From Micromonospora cathayae (GTDB lineage: Bacteria > Actinomycetota > Actinomycetes > Mycobacteriales > Micromonosporaceae), in the NCBI RefSeq assembly GCF_028993575.1, contig NZ_CP118615.1:6291001-6355000 (forward strand): a stretch of 64,000 nucleotides of DNA, written 5' to 3'. Of this stretch, positions 50,077 through 58,781 are shown piece after piece. Positions within the stretch are counted from its first letter, which is position 1. Each line of letters starts with the position of its first letter. The notes beneath the pieces are model-generated. The model was not told the DNA's origin. It saw only the letters and a program-made list of their open reading frames with translations, and searched no databases. The position numbers were made by a program, and so were the translations under genes.

Positions 50077-50730
50077 ATGACCTACACCGGAGACGTCACC
50101 CCCGGCGGCGCGCCGGCCGTCCGCGACCTCGACCGGCTCACCATCACCAAGGTGTCGGTGGGGCCGATGGACAACAACGCGTACCTGCTGCGCTGCCGGG
50201 CCACCGGGGAGCAGGTGCTCGTCGACGCCGCCAACGAGGCGCCCCGGCTGCTCGACCTGGTCGGCGACGCCGGACTGGCCGCCGTGGTGACCACCCACCG
50301 GCACATGGACCACTGGGTGGCCCTGGAGGAGGTGGTGGCGACCACCGGCGCCCGGTCCCTGGTACACACCGCCGACGCCGAGGGCCTGCCGATCCCGTCG
50401 GAGCCGCTCGCCGACGGCGACACCGTGCCGGTCGGCGACTGCGCGCTGGAGGTGATCCACATCGTCGGGCACACCCCCGGCTCGATCGCCCTGCTCTACC
50501 GGGACCCGGCCGGCACCCCGCACCTGTTCACCGGCGATTCGCTCTTCCCCGGCGGGGTGGGCAACACCGACAAGGACCCGGAGCGGTTCGGCTCGCTGAT
50601 CGACGACGTCGAGCACAAGCTGTTCGACCGGCTGCCCGACGAGACCTGGTTCTACCCCGGCCACGGCAAGGACTCCACGCTCGGCGCGGAACGCCCGGCC
50701 CTGGCCGCGTGGCGGGCCCGCGGCTGGTAA
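50077..50730 (+). CDS. MBL-fold metal-dependent hydrolase
   Basis: A 217-residue metallo-beta-lactamase-fold protein of the glyoxalase II-like group. The metal motif is THRHMDHW, with further ligands in GHTPGSIAL and FTGDSLFPGGVG and the C-terminal YPGHGKDSTLG. Closely packed (7 bp) behind the mycothiol-type gene, it may hydrolyse a thioester of mycothiol or a similar lactone. ATG 50077 has AGAAGAAA just upstream. Confidence 0.88.
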   Translation: MTYTGDVTPGGAPAVRDLDRLTITKVSVGPMDNNAYLLRCRATGEQVLVDAANEAPRLLDLVGDAGLAAVVTTHRHMDHWVALEEVVATTGARSLVHTADAEGLPIPSEPLADGDTVPVGDCALEVIHIVGHTPGSIALLYRDPAGTPHLFTGDSLFPGGVGNTDKDPERFGSLIDDVEHKLFDRLPDETWFYPGHGKDSTLGAERPALAAWRARGW

Positions 50731-50870
50731 CCGGCGACCCGGGTCACCGAAGCCCGGGGCCGGGTTCCACCGGCTCCGGGCCGCAGCGCGGACATGACTA
50801 CGCCGGGGTGACCTCCTCGGGTACCTCGGGGGACGGCGAGGCGGCGGCCACGTCGGGATACTGGTCGCCG

Positions 50871-51617
50871 ATGGACGAGGTCGAAGTCGTCGTGGCCCAT
50901 TCCGAGCGCGCGACCCTGCGCGTCGGTGACGTGTTCCTGAAGGTGGACGCCGACCAGGCGCGCGTCGACGTCGAGGTCCGGGCGATGGCCCTCGCCCCGG
51001 TCCCGACCCCGGAGATCCTGTGGCGCAGGCCGCCCGTGCTCGCGATCGCCGCGCTCCGCGGGACGACGCTCGGGCGCCTCGGCGGACCGGCGACCGGGTC
51101 GACGGCGGCGTGGGCCGCGGCCGGTGCCGCCCTCCGGAAGCTGCACGACGCGCCCCTGCCGCCCTGGCCGGGGCGGGCCGGCCGGAGCGTCGCCGCGCTG
51201 ACGGCGGAACTCGACGACGAGTGCGGGTCGCTCGTGCGCGACGGCATCCTGCCCGCCGATCTGGTCACCCGCAACCGCCAGGTCGCCGAGGCCGCGCTCC
51301 GGCCGTGGACTCCGGCGTTCACCCACGGCGACCTGCAGATCGCGCACCTCTTCGTCGACGGTGACGAGGTCACCGGCATCATCGACTGGTCCGAGGCGGG
51401 CCAGGGTGACGCCTTTTACGACCTGGCCACCTTCACGCTCGGACACGAGGACCACCTCGACGACCTCCTCGCCGGTTACGGCGCCGACGTCGACCTCGAC
51501 GTGATCCACGCGTGGTGGTCGCTACGGAGCCTGCTGGCGGTCCGCTGGCTGGTCGAGCACGGCTTCGACGCCTTCGCGCCCGGCTGTGAGGTCGACGTGC
51601 TCAGATCCCGGATGTGA
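50871..51617 (+). CDS. aminoglycoside phosphotransferase-like (APH) kinase
   Basis: A 248-residue kinase-fold protein. The catalytic loop is FTHGDLQIAHLFV with the Brenner motif HGD, and the metal-binding motif is GIIDWSEAGQGDAFYDLA. The N-terminal lobe is short (FLKVDADQARVDVEVRAM), and PEILWRRPPVLAIAALRGTTLG forms the hinge. Such proteins phosphorylate small molecules; true aminoglycoside resistance cannot be assumed. I chose ATG 50871, where the conserved part begins; a GTG at 50808 would add a disordered 21-residue leader. The last codons lie in the first unit of a tandem repeat. Confidence 0.85.
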   Translation: MDEVEVVVAHSERATLRVGDVFLKVDADQARVDVEVRAMALAPVPTPEILWRRPPVLAIAALRGTTLGRLGGPATGSTAAWAAAGAALRKLHDAPLPPWPGRAGRSVAALTAELDDECGSLVRDGILPADLVTRNRQVAEAALRPWTPAFTHGDLQIAHLFVDGDEVTGIIDWSEAGQGDAFYDLATFTLGHEDHLDDLLAGYGADVDLDVIHAWWSLRSLLAVRWLVEHGFDAFAPGCEVDVLRSRM

Positions 51618-51710
51618 GCCGGCACGGGACCGACCGCCCAGGCCGGATGTCAGCCGGCACCGGCCCGACCGCCAGGCCGGACGTCAGCCGGCGTCGGCCG
51701 GAGCGCCAGG
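51608..51710 (+). repeat. three tandem copies of a 34-35-bp unit overlapping a stop codon
   Basis: Units 51608-51642, 51643-51676 and 51677-51710 share the core CCGGATGTCAGCCGGC. The first contains the ATG-TGA end of the phosphotransferase gene; the later copies have TCA where the first has the TGA stop. Confidence 0.75.
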
Positions 51711-51831
51711 TATGCGTCCCGACGCACCGGGTAGACCGCGGGGCGATGTCGGGGACCAGCCGGACGCAACCGAACCTTCGCGCGAAGCCGGCGGCCCGCC
51801 CCGCGCCCGGAGCATCCACGGAAGGAGTCTG

Positions 51832-52293
51832 ATGACCGACGACATGCGGATCTCCGACAGCGGTCGGGGGCTGTCCTTCCGGCTCAGCGCGGACGAGGCC
51901 GCCGAGGTGGCCCGGGTGTTGCGGGAACACGAGGCCACCCGGCCCGACGTACCGGTCGACGTCCTGGCCGTGCTGCGGGACGTCACCGGCCGGGAACCCG
52001 ACCGGTCGGACGTGCCGCCGCCGAAGGTCGACCCGGTGGCGGTCGCCCCCTCCTGGGAGGTCGGTCCGTTCAAGGTGGCGCTGATGCTGTCCGCGCAGCT
52101 CGCCGGGCTCGAGTTCACCGCCGACGACGGGCGGGTCATGGTGGCCGTGCTGACGTTGCCGGAGCTGACCGGGCTGAGTCCCGTGCTCGCCGTGCAGGCG
52201 CGGCGCGCGGCGGAAAGCGTCAGCACGGCTGACGAGGTGACCGCCGCCTGCCGGGACGCGATCGGGCGCGACCCGTTCGAGAACGCCGGGTAG
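51832..52293 (+). CDS. hypothetical protein of 153 residues
   Basis: A soluble acidic protein. The N-terminal half has a possible strand-helix (SFRLSADEAAEVARVLREHE); the C-terminal half has SWEVGPFKVALMLSAQLAGL, VMVAVLTLPELTG and a final helix-rich segment. I recognise no family and no catalytic motif. It has a good ribosome site (GGAAGGAG) 4 nt before the ATG and ends 9 bp before the convergent DedA gene. The spacer in front has the 34-bp repeats. Confidence 0.6.
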   Translation: MTDDMRISDSGRGLSFRLSADEAAEVARVLREHEATRPDVPVDVLAVLRDVTGREPDRSDVPPPKVDPVAVAPSWEVGPFKVALMLSAQLAGLEFTADDGRVMVAVLTLPELTGLSPVLAVQARRAAESVSTADEVTAACRDAIGRDPFENAG

Positions 52294-52302
52294 CGGGTCG
52301 GC

Positions 52303-52923
52303 TCAGGCGGCGCTGCCGGCGACCGCCGCCGCGCGCAGCCGGCGGCGGCTGGCGAACAGCACCACCAGGCCGAAGATCATCCCGAAACCGAGGGTGCCCC
52401 AGGTGGCGGACCCGTCGGGCAGCAGTCCGCCCAGCGAGCGGGCCAGCGAGCCGAGCAGCACGTAGAGCCCGGCCCAGAGCGCCGCGCCGGAGGCGGCGCA
52501 GGCCAGGAACCGCCGGTACGACATCCGTAGTCCGCCGGCGGCCAGCGGCAGCAGCGCGTTGAACACCGGCAGGAACGGCGCGACGAGCACCATCCGGCCG
52601 CCACCGGCGTGCAGGATGCCCTCGGCCGCCGCCCAACGGTCCTGCCCGATCCAGTCCCCGACCCGGCTGGCCCGCAGCCGACCGCCGAAGTGCCGGCCGA
52701 CCAGGAAACTCACCGACCAGCCGGCCAGGCAGCCCAGCACCACGGCGGTGAACGAGGCGAACGTCGCGGCCGGCTGGCCCACCCCCACCGCCGCCAGCAC
52801 CGCCACGTCCCCGGGGACCAGCACGCCGAGCAGCGGGATGGCGTCGAAGAGCATGACCACCCCGAGCACCCCCATCAGCATGGTGGTGGGGAGTTCTCCG
52901 ATCTGGGTCAGCCACTGCGTCAT
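52303..52923 (-). CDS. DedA-family membrane protein
   Basis: A 206-residue protein with about five hydrophobic segments. DedA features are FDAIPLLGVLVPGDVAVLAA (re-entrant loop with the PGD motif) and the mid-protein GRMVLVAPFLPVFNALLPLAAGGLRMSYRRFL, corresponding to the family's F-x3-R-x9-G segment, although the typical Arg is replaced here, as APFLPVFNALLP shows. DedA proteins are thought to move lipid carriers or act as flippases. No partner is visible. A larger frame on the same strand is spurious. Confidence 0.85.
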   Translation of the reverse strand: MTQWLTQIGELPTTMLMGVLGVVMLFDAIPLLGVLVPGDVAVLAAVGVGQPAATFASFTAVVLGCLAGWSVSFLVGRHFGGRLRASRVGDWIGQDRWAAAEGILHAGGGRMVLVAPFLPVFNALLPLAAGGLRMSYRRFLACAASGAALWAGLYVLLGSLARSLGGLLPDGSATWGTLGFGMIFGLVVLFASRRRLRAAAVAGSAA

Positions 52924-53002
52924 GTCCGTACGCTATGCCGACCGGTCCACCCGGCACATGGGGCTTTGGCCCCGGCTTTTCCCTGAGAACGATCTCGGGG
53001 GG

Positions 53003-53698
53003 TCATCTCCCGGGAGGACGCGGGCGCAGCACCCGGACCGTACGGACCGGGGACCCGACGGCGGGTTCGGTGGTCGGCACCCGGTAGGCGGTGAGCACCT
53101 CCAGCCGACCGGCCGGCAGGTGCCCGCGACCGGGGTCGCCGACCAGCACGTCCGCGCCCCGGGCGGCGACGCGTTCCAGGAAGGACAGCACCCGGTCGGC
53201 CATCGGCGGGCTGTAGAAGACGTCCCCGGCGAGCAGCAGGTCGGCGTCGCCGCCGTCGGTGTCGAGCAGGTCGAGGTCGGTGGTCTCGACGGTGACCCGG
53301 TTGGCGTGGGCGTTGAGCCTGGTGGCGGCGACGGCGTACGGGTCGATGTCGTTGGCCCGGACCCGGGCGGCACCGGTGAGGGCGGCGGCGATCGCCACCA
53401 GGCCCGAGCCGGTGGCCAGGTCGAGCACCCGGCGGCCGGCGGCGAGCTGGGGATGGTCCAGCAGGTACCGGGCGAGCGCCTGGCCGCCGGCCCAGGCGGA
53501 CGCCCAGTAGGGGGCGGGCAGCCGGTGTCCGGCCGCCGCCTCCATCCGCGCCCACCAGACGATCGGGTCGTCGGCCAGGTGCAGCCGCACCTCGGGGACG
53601 AACGGTGTCGGCACCAGACGTAACCGGTCGAGCCCGTGTCCGGGCGTACGGATCTCCCGTCGCAGTGCGGCGACCACCTCGCCGTCGGCCCGGTCCAT
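53003..53698 (-). CDS. class I SAM-dependent methyltransferase
   Basis: A 231-residue Rossmann-fold methyltransferase of the group that includes METTL-type and L11-type protein methyltransferases. The SAM motif I is RVLDLATGSGLVAIAAALTG, motif II has VRANDIDPYAVAATRLNAHAN, and DLLLAGDVFYSPPMADRVL is the post-motif region. The N-terminal PYWASAWAGGQALARYL is typical of that group. The substrate is unknown. ATG 53698 starts the conserved sequence; longer frames are shadows. Confidence 0.85.
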   Translation of the reverse strand: MDRADGEVVAALRREIRTPGHGLDRLRLVPTPFVPEVRLHLADDPIVWWARMEAAAGHRLPAPYWASAWAGGQALARYLLDHPQLAAGRRVLDLATGSGLVAIAAALTGAARVRANDIDPYAVAATRLNAHANRVTVETTDLDLLDTDGGDADLLLAGDVFYSPPMADRVLSFLERVAARGADVLVGDPGRGHLPAGRLEVLTAYRVPTTEPAVGSPVRTVRVLRPRPPGR

Positions 53699-53860
53699 CC
53701 CGGCTAGCATGCCCCACCCGGGGCGGGTCGGGGTGGTTTTCGCGGGCGCGCCCCGGCACTTCGGCCCGCGTATCGGCGTCCGGCGGGCTACTGTCGGGGT
53801 GATACAGGGCGATCATCGGCCGGATGTCGATGGTCTCCCGCTGTGAACAGGGAGAGATGC

Positions 53861-54064
53861 ATGGCAACCGGCACGGTCAAGTGGTTCAACTCTGAAAAGG
53901 GCTTCGGCTTCATCGAGCAGGATGGTGGCGGACCGGACGTCTTCGTCCACTATTCGGCGATCGCGACGAGCGGTTACCGGGAGCTGAACGAGGGTCAGAA
54001 GGTCGAGTTCGAGGTGACCCAGGGGCAGAAGGGTCCGCAGGCGGACAACGTCCGACCGCTGTAG
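53861..54064 (+). CDS. cold shock protein (CspA family)
   Basis: A 67-residue single cold-shock domain. Both RNA-binding motifs are clear: [15 protein letters not shown] (RNP1-like) and DVFVHYSAI (RNP2). It is an RNA chaperone of the oligonucleotide-binding fold. ATG 53861 follows GGGAGAG; the earlier in-frame ATG would add 6 residues with a poor ribosome site. A strong hairpin ends the transcript. Confidence 0.96.
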   Translation: MATGTVKWFNSEKGFGFIEQDGGGPDVFVHYSAIATSGYRELNEGQKVEFEVTQGQKGPQADNVRPL

Positions 54065-54073
54065 AGCCGTGCC

Positions 54074-54106
54074 GGTGGCGGCGGCCGTACCCGGGCCGCC
54101 GCCACC
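54074..54106. terminator. terminator after the cold shock gene
   Basis: A perfect 13-bp stem (54074-54086 against 54094-54106) with a 7-nt loop, 9 bp after the stop codon. Confidence 0.9.
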
Positions 54107-54109
54107 GCG

Positions 54110-54266
54110 CTGTCACGGCACGGGCGGGCCCAGCCCTGTCACGGCACGGGCTGGTGCAGCCCCGTCACGGGCCGGGTCAGGTACAGCCCCGCCACGGCAC
54201 GGGCGGGTAAAGCCCCGCCACGGGACGGGCGGGTAAAGCCCTGTCACGGGACGGGCAGGTGCAGCG
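54110..54266. repeat. six tandem copies of a 26-bp unit overlapping the CocE-type stop codon
   Basis: Units of 26 bp (one of 27) run at 54110-54135, 54136-54161, 54162-54188, 54189-54214, 54215-54240 and 54241-54266, with core (T/C)CACGG. On the minus strand the first unit encodes the last residues (LHLPVP) and stop of the CocE-type hydrolase, and five more units follow in the spacer. Confidence 0.85.
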
Positions 54267-55866
54267 CGGACGGGTGTACCGGGTCGTGCAGCACCTCGCG
54301 CCAGCCGGCCCGTAGGGCCGCCGCCGCGCCGAGCGGCTCCCCGGTGCCCGGGTTGCGGGCGTACCGGGGGTGCGCGCCGCCGGTGACCTGCACGCGGAGC
54401 CGGTGGCCGGGAGCGAACCGGTGGGCAGCCGGCCAGAGCGGCACCGGCACCCGCACCGCTCCGGTGTGGTCGGTCGGGAAACGGCCCGGCCAGAGGCGGA
54501 CCAGCCCGTCGCAGACGTTCCAGGAGCGGCCGCGCGGGTCCACGTCGCAGAGCCGGACGAAGACGTCCAGGTACGGCAGTTCGCTGCGGACGTACACCTC
54601 GGCGTGCACCGGGCCGATGATCTCCAGTGGCGCGGTCAGTGGCGCGCTGGTCCAGGTGGGCACGTCGGGGCGGGCCTCGACGGGCCGGTTGTCGACCGGC
54701 CCGGCCCGCTGGGCGACCAGCAGCGGCCCACCCAGCGACGGGGTCGGGTCGGCCGGGTCGTACCGGAACCGGCGCGGCGCCGAGGCCGGTGCCGGCTCGG
54801 GGCGCAGGGCCGCGCCGGGGTGCAGGTACCAGCTGGTGCGGGGCGCCGACGGCGGCCAGTCGGGCAGGTCCCGCCAGCCTCCCTCGTCCCCGCCGACGTG
54901 CACCCGTACGCCGGGGTCCGGCACCGTGGGGCGGCGGCCGGCCAGGTGGGTCTCGAACCAGTCCAGCCCTTCCCGTACGGCGGTGTACAGCAGCCCGGGG
55001 CTGCCGTGGGTCCACGGGCCGACGGTGAGCCGGGTCGGGGTGCCGGCCGCCCGCAGAGCCGCGTGGTCGTCGAGCTGGGCGGGCAGGAAGATGTCGTGCC
55101 AGCCGCCGACCATGAGCACCGGCGCGCGGACCTCGCCGCGCCGGCCGTCGAAGACCCGCTCCCGCCAGTACGCGGCGTCGGGGGTGTGGTGGAGCAGCCA
55201 CTGCTGGAAGAACGGGATGGTCACCCCGGTGGCGACCCGGTCCGCCTCGGCCAACGGCAGGTGGGCCAGGGCGGCGACCAGCTTCGGCTGGCCGCGTTTG
55301 AGTTCCCACTGCCGGGCCAGCCAGGGCACGGTCTGAGCCTGGATCAGCTCCGCCCAGGTCAGGACGGTGTCCAGGGCGAACGACCCGCCGGCGTACGTGG
55401 AGTCGCGGGTGGTCGACGCGGTGACCACGGCGACCATGGCGCGGAGTTCGTCGCCGGCCTCGGCGGCCAGCGCCCACTGGGCGAAGCCCTGGTAGCTGAC
55501 CCCGAACATGCCCAACGCGCCGGTGTACCAGGGTTGCCGGCGCAGCCAGTCGAGGGTGTCGAGGCCGTCGGCGCGTTCGTGGGCGAACGGGTCGAAGGTG
55601 CCGCCGGAGCCGTGGGTGCCCCGGCAGGACTGGATCACCGCGTGGTATCCGCGCGCCGCGATCAGCCGTCCGAACAGCCGGATCGGCCCGCTGCGCCCGT
55701 ACGGGGTGCGGATCAGCACGGTGGGCGCGTCGGGCGGGTCGGGGGCGTAGTGGTCGGTGCGCAGCGGCACGCCGTCGCGGACCCGGACCGGGACGTCCCG
55801 GGTGAGGGTGACCCGGGCGCGGACCGGGGGCAGCCGGAGCAGGTCGGTGGTGAGCCGGTCGAGCAC
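54244..55866 (-). CDS. CocE/NonD-family alpha/beta hydrolase
   Basis: A 540-residue cytoplasmic hydrolase of the X-Pro dipeptidyl-peptidase/cocaine esterase group. The N-terminal catalytic domain has TVLIRTPYGRSG, QSCRGTHGSGG and the nucleophile elbow GVSYQG with Ser124; the acid is in LMVGGWHDIF and the His in VGPWTHGS. The C-terminal 180 residues form the jelly-roll domain (PTWTSAPLTAPLEIIGPV). No signal peptide is seen. The substrate (ester or amide) is unknown. The gene's stop is inside the tandem repeat. It lies 3 bp downstream of the MarR gene. Confidence 0.9.
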   Translation of the reverse strand: MLDRLTTDLLRLPPVRARVTLTRDVPVRVRDGVPLRTDHYAPDPPDAPTVLIRTPYGRSGPIRLFGRLIAARGYHAVIQSCRGTHGSGGTFDPFAHERADGLDTLDWLRRQPWYTGALGMFGVSYQGFAQWALAAEAGDELRAMVAVVTASTTRDSTYAGGSFALDTVLTWAELIQAQTVPWLARQWELKRGQPKLVAALAHLPLAEADRVATGVTIPFFQQWLLHHTPDAAYWRERVFDGRRGEVRAPVLMVGGWHDIFLPAQLDDHAALRAAGTPTRLTVGPWTHGSPGLLYTAVREGLDWFETHLAGRRPTVPDPGVRVHVGGDEGGWRDLPDWPPSAPRTSWYLHPGAALRPEPAPASAPRRFRYDPADPTPSLGGPLLVAQRAGPVDNRPVEARPDVPTWTSAPLTAPLEIIGPVHAEVYVRSELPYLDVFVRLCDVDPRGRSWNVCDGLVRLWPGRFPTDHTGAVRVPVPLWPAAHRFAPGHRLRVQVTGGAHPRYARNPGTGEPLGAAAALRAGWREVLHDPVHPSALHLPVP

Positions 55867-55869
55867 CGC

Positions 55870-56469
55870 TCAGCCCGTCCCGCGACGGCGCTGCGGTTCC
55901 GGGCGGGGCGGTTCGGTGCTGCGGCCCGGCTCGGTGCCGCGGCCGGGTTCGGGGCGGGGCGGTTCGGGGCGGGCGGCGCGGACCGCGTCGCGGTGCTGGC
56001 GCAGGGACGCGCTCATGCCCAGCATGAACCGGTTGACGATCTCCAGTTCCTGGTCGGTGTAGTCGGCCATCACCGTGTCGGTCCGGGCGCCGAGGGGCTG
56101 GAAGAACTGCATGGCCAGGGTGGCGCCCCGGTCGGCGTACCGCAGCAGGATCTTGCGCCGGTCGGTGGTGTCCCGGTCACGGCGGATGTGTCCGCCGCGT
56201 TCGAGGCGGTCGACCAGGGCGGTGATCGAGCCGGAGGAGAGGTTGAGCTGCTCGCCGAGGCGACCGGGGGTGATCGGGTCGCCGAGCAGCTCGGCGTCCA
56301 TGACCGCGATCAGGGCGTGCAGGTCGGTGGGGTTGAGCCCGTGCAGGCTGGCGAAGGCGTGGCCGACGTGCTGGGCGTCCACCGCGTACCGCCGGAGGTT
56401 GTTCGTGATCTCGGCGACGAGCTGTTCGCGCCGGGTCTCGCGCCGTCGGTACATGCCGTGCCCTGCCAC
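55870..56469 (-). CDS. MarR-family transcriptional regulator
   Basis: A 199-residue winged-helix regulator. The wHTH runs about 65-115 (GRLGEQLNLSSGSITALVDRLERGGHIRRDRDTTDRRKILLRYAD), with dimerisation helices on both sides. The last 35 residues are a Pro/Glu/Arg repeat (RPEPPRPEPGRGTEPGR) not part of the fold. It is divergent from the MMPL transporter and just before the CocE hydrolase, so it probably controls both. A GTG at 56469 with GGGAG upstream is used; an internal ATG is possible. Confidence 0.9.
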   Translation of the reverse strand: MAGHGMYRRRETRREQLVAEITNNLRRYAVDAQHVGHAFASLHGLNPTDLHALIAVMDAELLGDPITPGRLGEQLNLSSGSITALVDRLERGGHIRRDRDTTDRRKILLRYADRGATLAMQFFQPLGARTDTVMADYTDQELEIVNRFMLGMSASLRQHRDAVRAARPEPPRPEPGRGTEPGRSTEPPRPEPQRRRGTG

Positions 56470-56522
56470 GTCGTGTCGCTTCTCCCGTTGGTCGTCCGGG
56501 TGTCGGCCCCGGTTGCAGCATA

Positions 56523-56560
56523 ACTGACCAGTCGATAATCTCGGCTATCAAGATACTCGA
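56523..56560. promoter_or_regulatory. candidate MarR operator between regulator and transporter genes
   Basis: ACTG-AC-CAGT (56523-56532) is followed by an imperfect 10-bp inverted repeat (56532-56541 against 56551-56560, 8 of 10 matches). It is the AT-rich centre of the 132-bp divergent promoter and has the symmetry expected of a MarR dimer site. Confidence 0.45.
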
Positions 56561-56601
56561 ATCCCGGGAATTCCCCCGACCAGATACCGTGAGGCACGCC
56601 G

Positions 56602-58728
56602 ATGTCCCTGTTCACCCGTGTCGCCCGCGGCCGGCTCGCCGCCTGGCTCACCGTGGTCGCCGCGATCGTGGTCGGCGGAGTCGTCTTCGGGCTCCCCAAG
56701 CCCGACAACCCGGCTCCCGTCTCGGCCACCGGCCTCTCCGTCGAGTGGCAGTCCACCCAGGTCGAGCGGCTCCAGGAGCAACTGCCCTCCCGGGACGTCC
56801 AGCCGGCGATCGTGGTGGTCAGCCGCGACGACGGGGCCGCGCTCACCGAGGCCGACCGGGCCACCGTCGGCACCGCCGCCGGCACGCTGGGCCGGTTCGC
56901 CGAGGGCGGCCAGGTCTCCCCGCCGCAGGTCTCCCCGGACGGCACCGTGGCCCTGCTCGCCGTCCCGTTCTCCACCGCCGGCGGCCAGGAGGTCGTCGCC
57001 GAACGGGTCGCCGACCTCCGTGAGGCCCTCACCGACCTGCCCGACCCGCTGCAGGTCGAGGTGACCGGCGCGCCCGCCTTCACCGCCGACCTGACCCGGG
57101 TCTTCGAGGGCGCGGACGTCACCCTGCTCGCGGTCACCGCCGGAGTGGTCGCGCTGCTGCTGCTGATCACCTACCGCAGCCCGTTCCTGTGGATCGTGCC
57201 GCTGGTCATCGTGGCCGCGACCGAGCAGCTCACCCTGCGCGCCATCGACACCATCGTCCCGGCCGTCGGGATCAACCTGCAGAGCGGCGCGGTCACCGGC
57301 ATCGCCAGCGTGCTGGTCTTCGGCGCGGCCACCGACTACGCCCTGCTGCTCATCGCCCGCTACCGGGAGGAACTACGCCGCGAGTCCGACCGGTTCGCCG
57401 CGATGCGGGCCGCGCTGCGCCGGACCGCCGAACCCATCCTGGCCAGCGGCGGCACCGTCGTCCTCGGTGTGCTCACCCTGCTGCTGTCCGAGCAGGAGAT
57501 CAACCGGGCGCTCGCGGTCGCCTGCGCCACCGGCGTGGTCTTCGCCATGTTCTCCGCGCTGTTCGTCCTGCCCGCCGCCCTGGTGCTGTTCGGGCGGGGA
57601 CTGTTCTGGCCGTTCGTGCCCCGGGTCGGCTCACCGGCACGCGAGGGACGCGTCTGGGGCCGGCTCGGCGCGATCGTGGTCCGCCGTCCGGTGCCGGTCG
57701 CGGCCCTGTCCGTGCTGCTGCTGGCCGGGCTGGCCCTCGGCGGACTCGGCATCCGCACCGGGCTGTCCGAGACCGAGCAGTTCCGGGTCGAACCGGAGGC
57801 GGTCGCCGGCGCGCAGACCCTCGCCCGTGCCTTCCCCGCCGGCACCACCCAGCCGGTCGCCGTGCTCACCACCCCGTCGGCGGTACCGGCGGTCACCGCC
57901 GCCGCCGAGGCCGTACCCGGGGTCGCCTCGGTCCGCCCCGGCGACGCCGGTCAGGACGTCGCCCAGGTCGACGTGATCCTCGAGGACGAACCCGGCACCC
58001 CCGCCTCCGACCGGACCGTCGCGGCGCTGCGCGAGGCGGTCGCCGCGGTACCCGACTCGGCCCCACCCGCCGTCGACGGGGTGGACGCGTTCACCGGGGC
58101 GGTGGTCGGCGGCAGCGTCGCCGCCACCTACGACACCGACGAGGCCAACGGCCGGGACCTGCGGCTGATCCTGCCGATCATCCTGCTGCTCGTGCTCGGC
58201 GTGCTGGTGGCGCTGCTGCGCGGCCTGGTCGCGCCGGTGCTGCTGGTGCTCACCGTGGTGGCGTCGTTCTTCGCCAGCCTCGGCGCGGCCTGGCTGCTCT
58301 TCGACCACGTGCTCGGCTTCCCGGCCCTGGACAGCGGGGTCGCGCTGCTCGCCTTCGTGTTCCTGGTCGCCCTCGGCGTGGACTACAACATCTTCCTGGT
58401 CACCCGGGCCCGCGAGGACGCCCGGACCGCCGGCACCCGGGACGGGATGCTCTCCGCGCTGCGGGTCACCGGCGGTGTCATCACCAGCGCCGGCGTGCTG
58501 CTCGCCGCGGTCTTCGCCGTGCTCGGCGTGCTGCCGCTGATCCTGCTCACCCAGATCGGGATCATCGTCTGCATCGGTGTGCTGCTGGACACCCTGCTGG
58601 TGCGGACCGTGCTGGTGCCGGCGCTGGCGTTCCTGCTCGGCGACCGCTTCTGGTGGCCGGGCCGGATCACGCCCGCGCCGGCCGAGGACACGCCCACCGA
58701 GCGGGAGCCGGTGCCCGCCGGACAGTAG
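56602..58728 (+). CDS. MMPL-family RND transporter
   Basis: A 708-residue membrane protein with about 12 segments in two halves, each a single helix, a large external loop and five more helices. The MMPL/RND pattern is seen in GAATDYALLLIARYREELR (helix 4, with the proton-relay DY) and its second-half partner LGVDYNIFLVTRAREDARTAG. Such proteins export lipids or hydrophobic drugs by proton exchange. Divergence from a MarR gene suggests ligand-induced efflux. The start follows a GAGG site. Confidence 0.93.
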   Translation: MSLFTRVARGRLAAWLTVVAAIVVGGVVFGLPKPDNPAPVSATGLSVEWQSTQVERLQEQLPSRDVQPAIVVVSRDDGAALTEADRATVGTAAGTLGRFAEGGQVSPPQVSPDGTVALLAVPFSTAGGQEVVAERVADLREALTDLPDPLQVEVTGAPAFTADLTRVFEGADVTLLAVTAGVVALLLLITYRSPFLWIVPLVIVAATEQLTLRAIDTIVPAVGINLQSGAVTGIASVLVFGAATDYALLLIARYREELRRESDRFAAMRAALRRTAEPILASGGTVVLGVLTLLLSEQEINRALAVACATGVVFAMFSALFVLPAALVLFGRGLFWPFVPRVGSPAREGRVWGRLGAIVVRRPVPVAALSVLLLAGLALGGLGIRTGLSETEQFRVEPEAVAGAQTLARAFPAGTTQPVAVLTTPSAVPAVTAAAEAVPGVASVRPGDAGQDVAQVDVILEDEPGTPASDRTVAALREAVAAVPDSAPPAVDGVDAFTGAVVGGSVAATYDTDEANGRDLRLILPIILLLVLGVLVALLRGLVAPVLLVLTVVASFFASLGAAWLLFDHVLGFPALDSGVALLAFVFLVALGVDYNIFLVTRAREDARTAGTRDGMLSALRVTGGVITSAGVLLAAVFAVLGVLPLILLTQIGIIVCIGVLLDTLLVRTVLVPALAFLLGDRFWWPGRITPAPAEDTPTEREPVPAGQ

Positions 58729-58737
58729 ACCGGTCCG

Positions 58738-58774
58738 GTGGCCGGTGGGCGGCGGGATCCCGCCCACCGGCCAC
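58738..58774. terminator. bidirectional terminator after the MMPL gene
   Basis: A perfect 15-bp stem (58738-58752 against 58760-58774) with a 7-nt loop, between convergent genes. Confidence 0.9.
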
Positions 58775-58781
58775 GGCCGGC

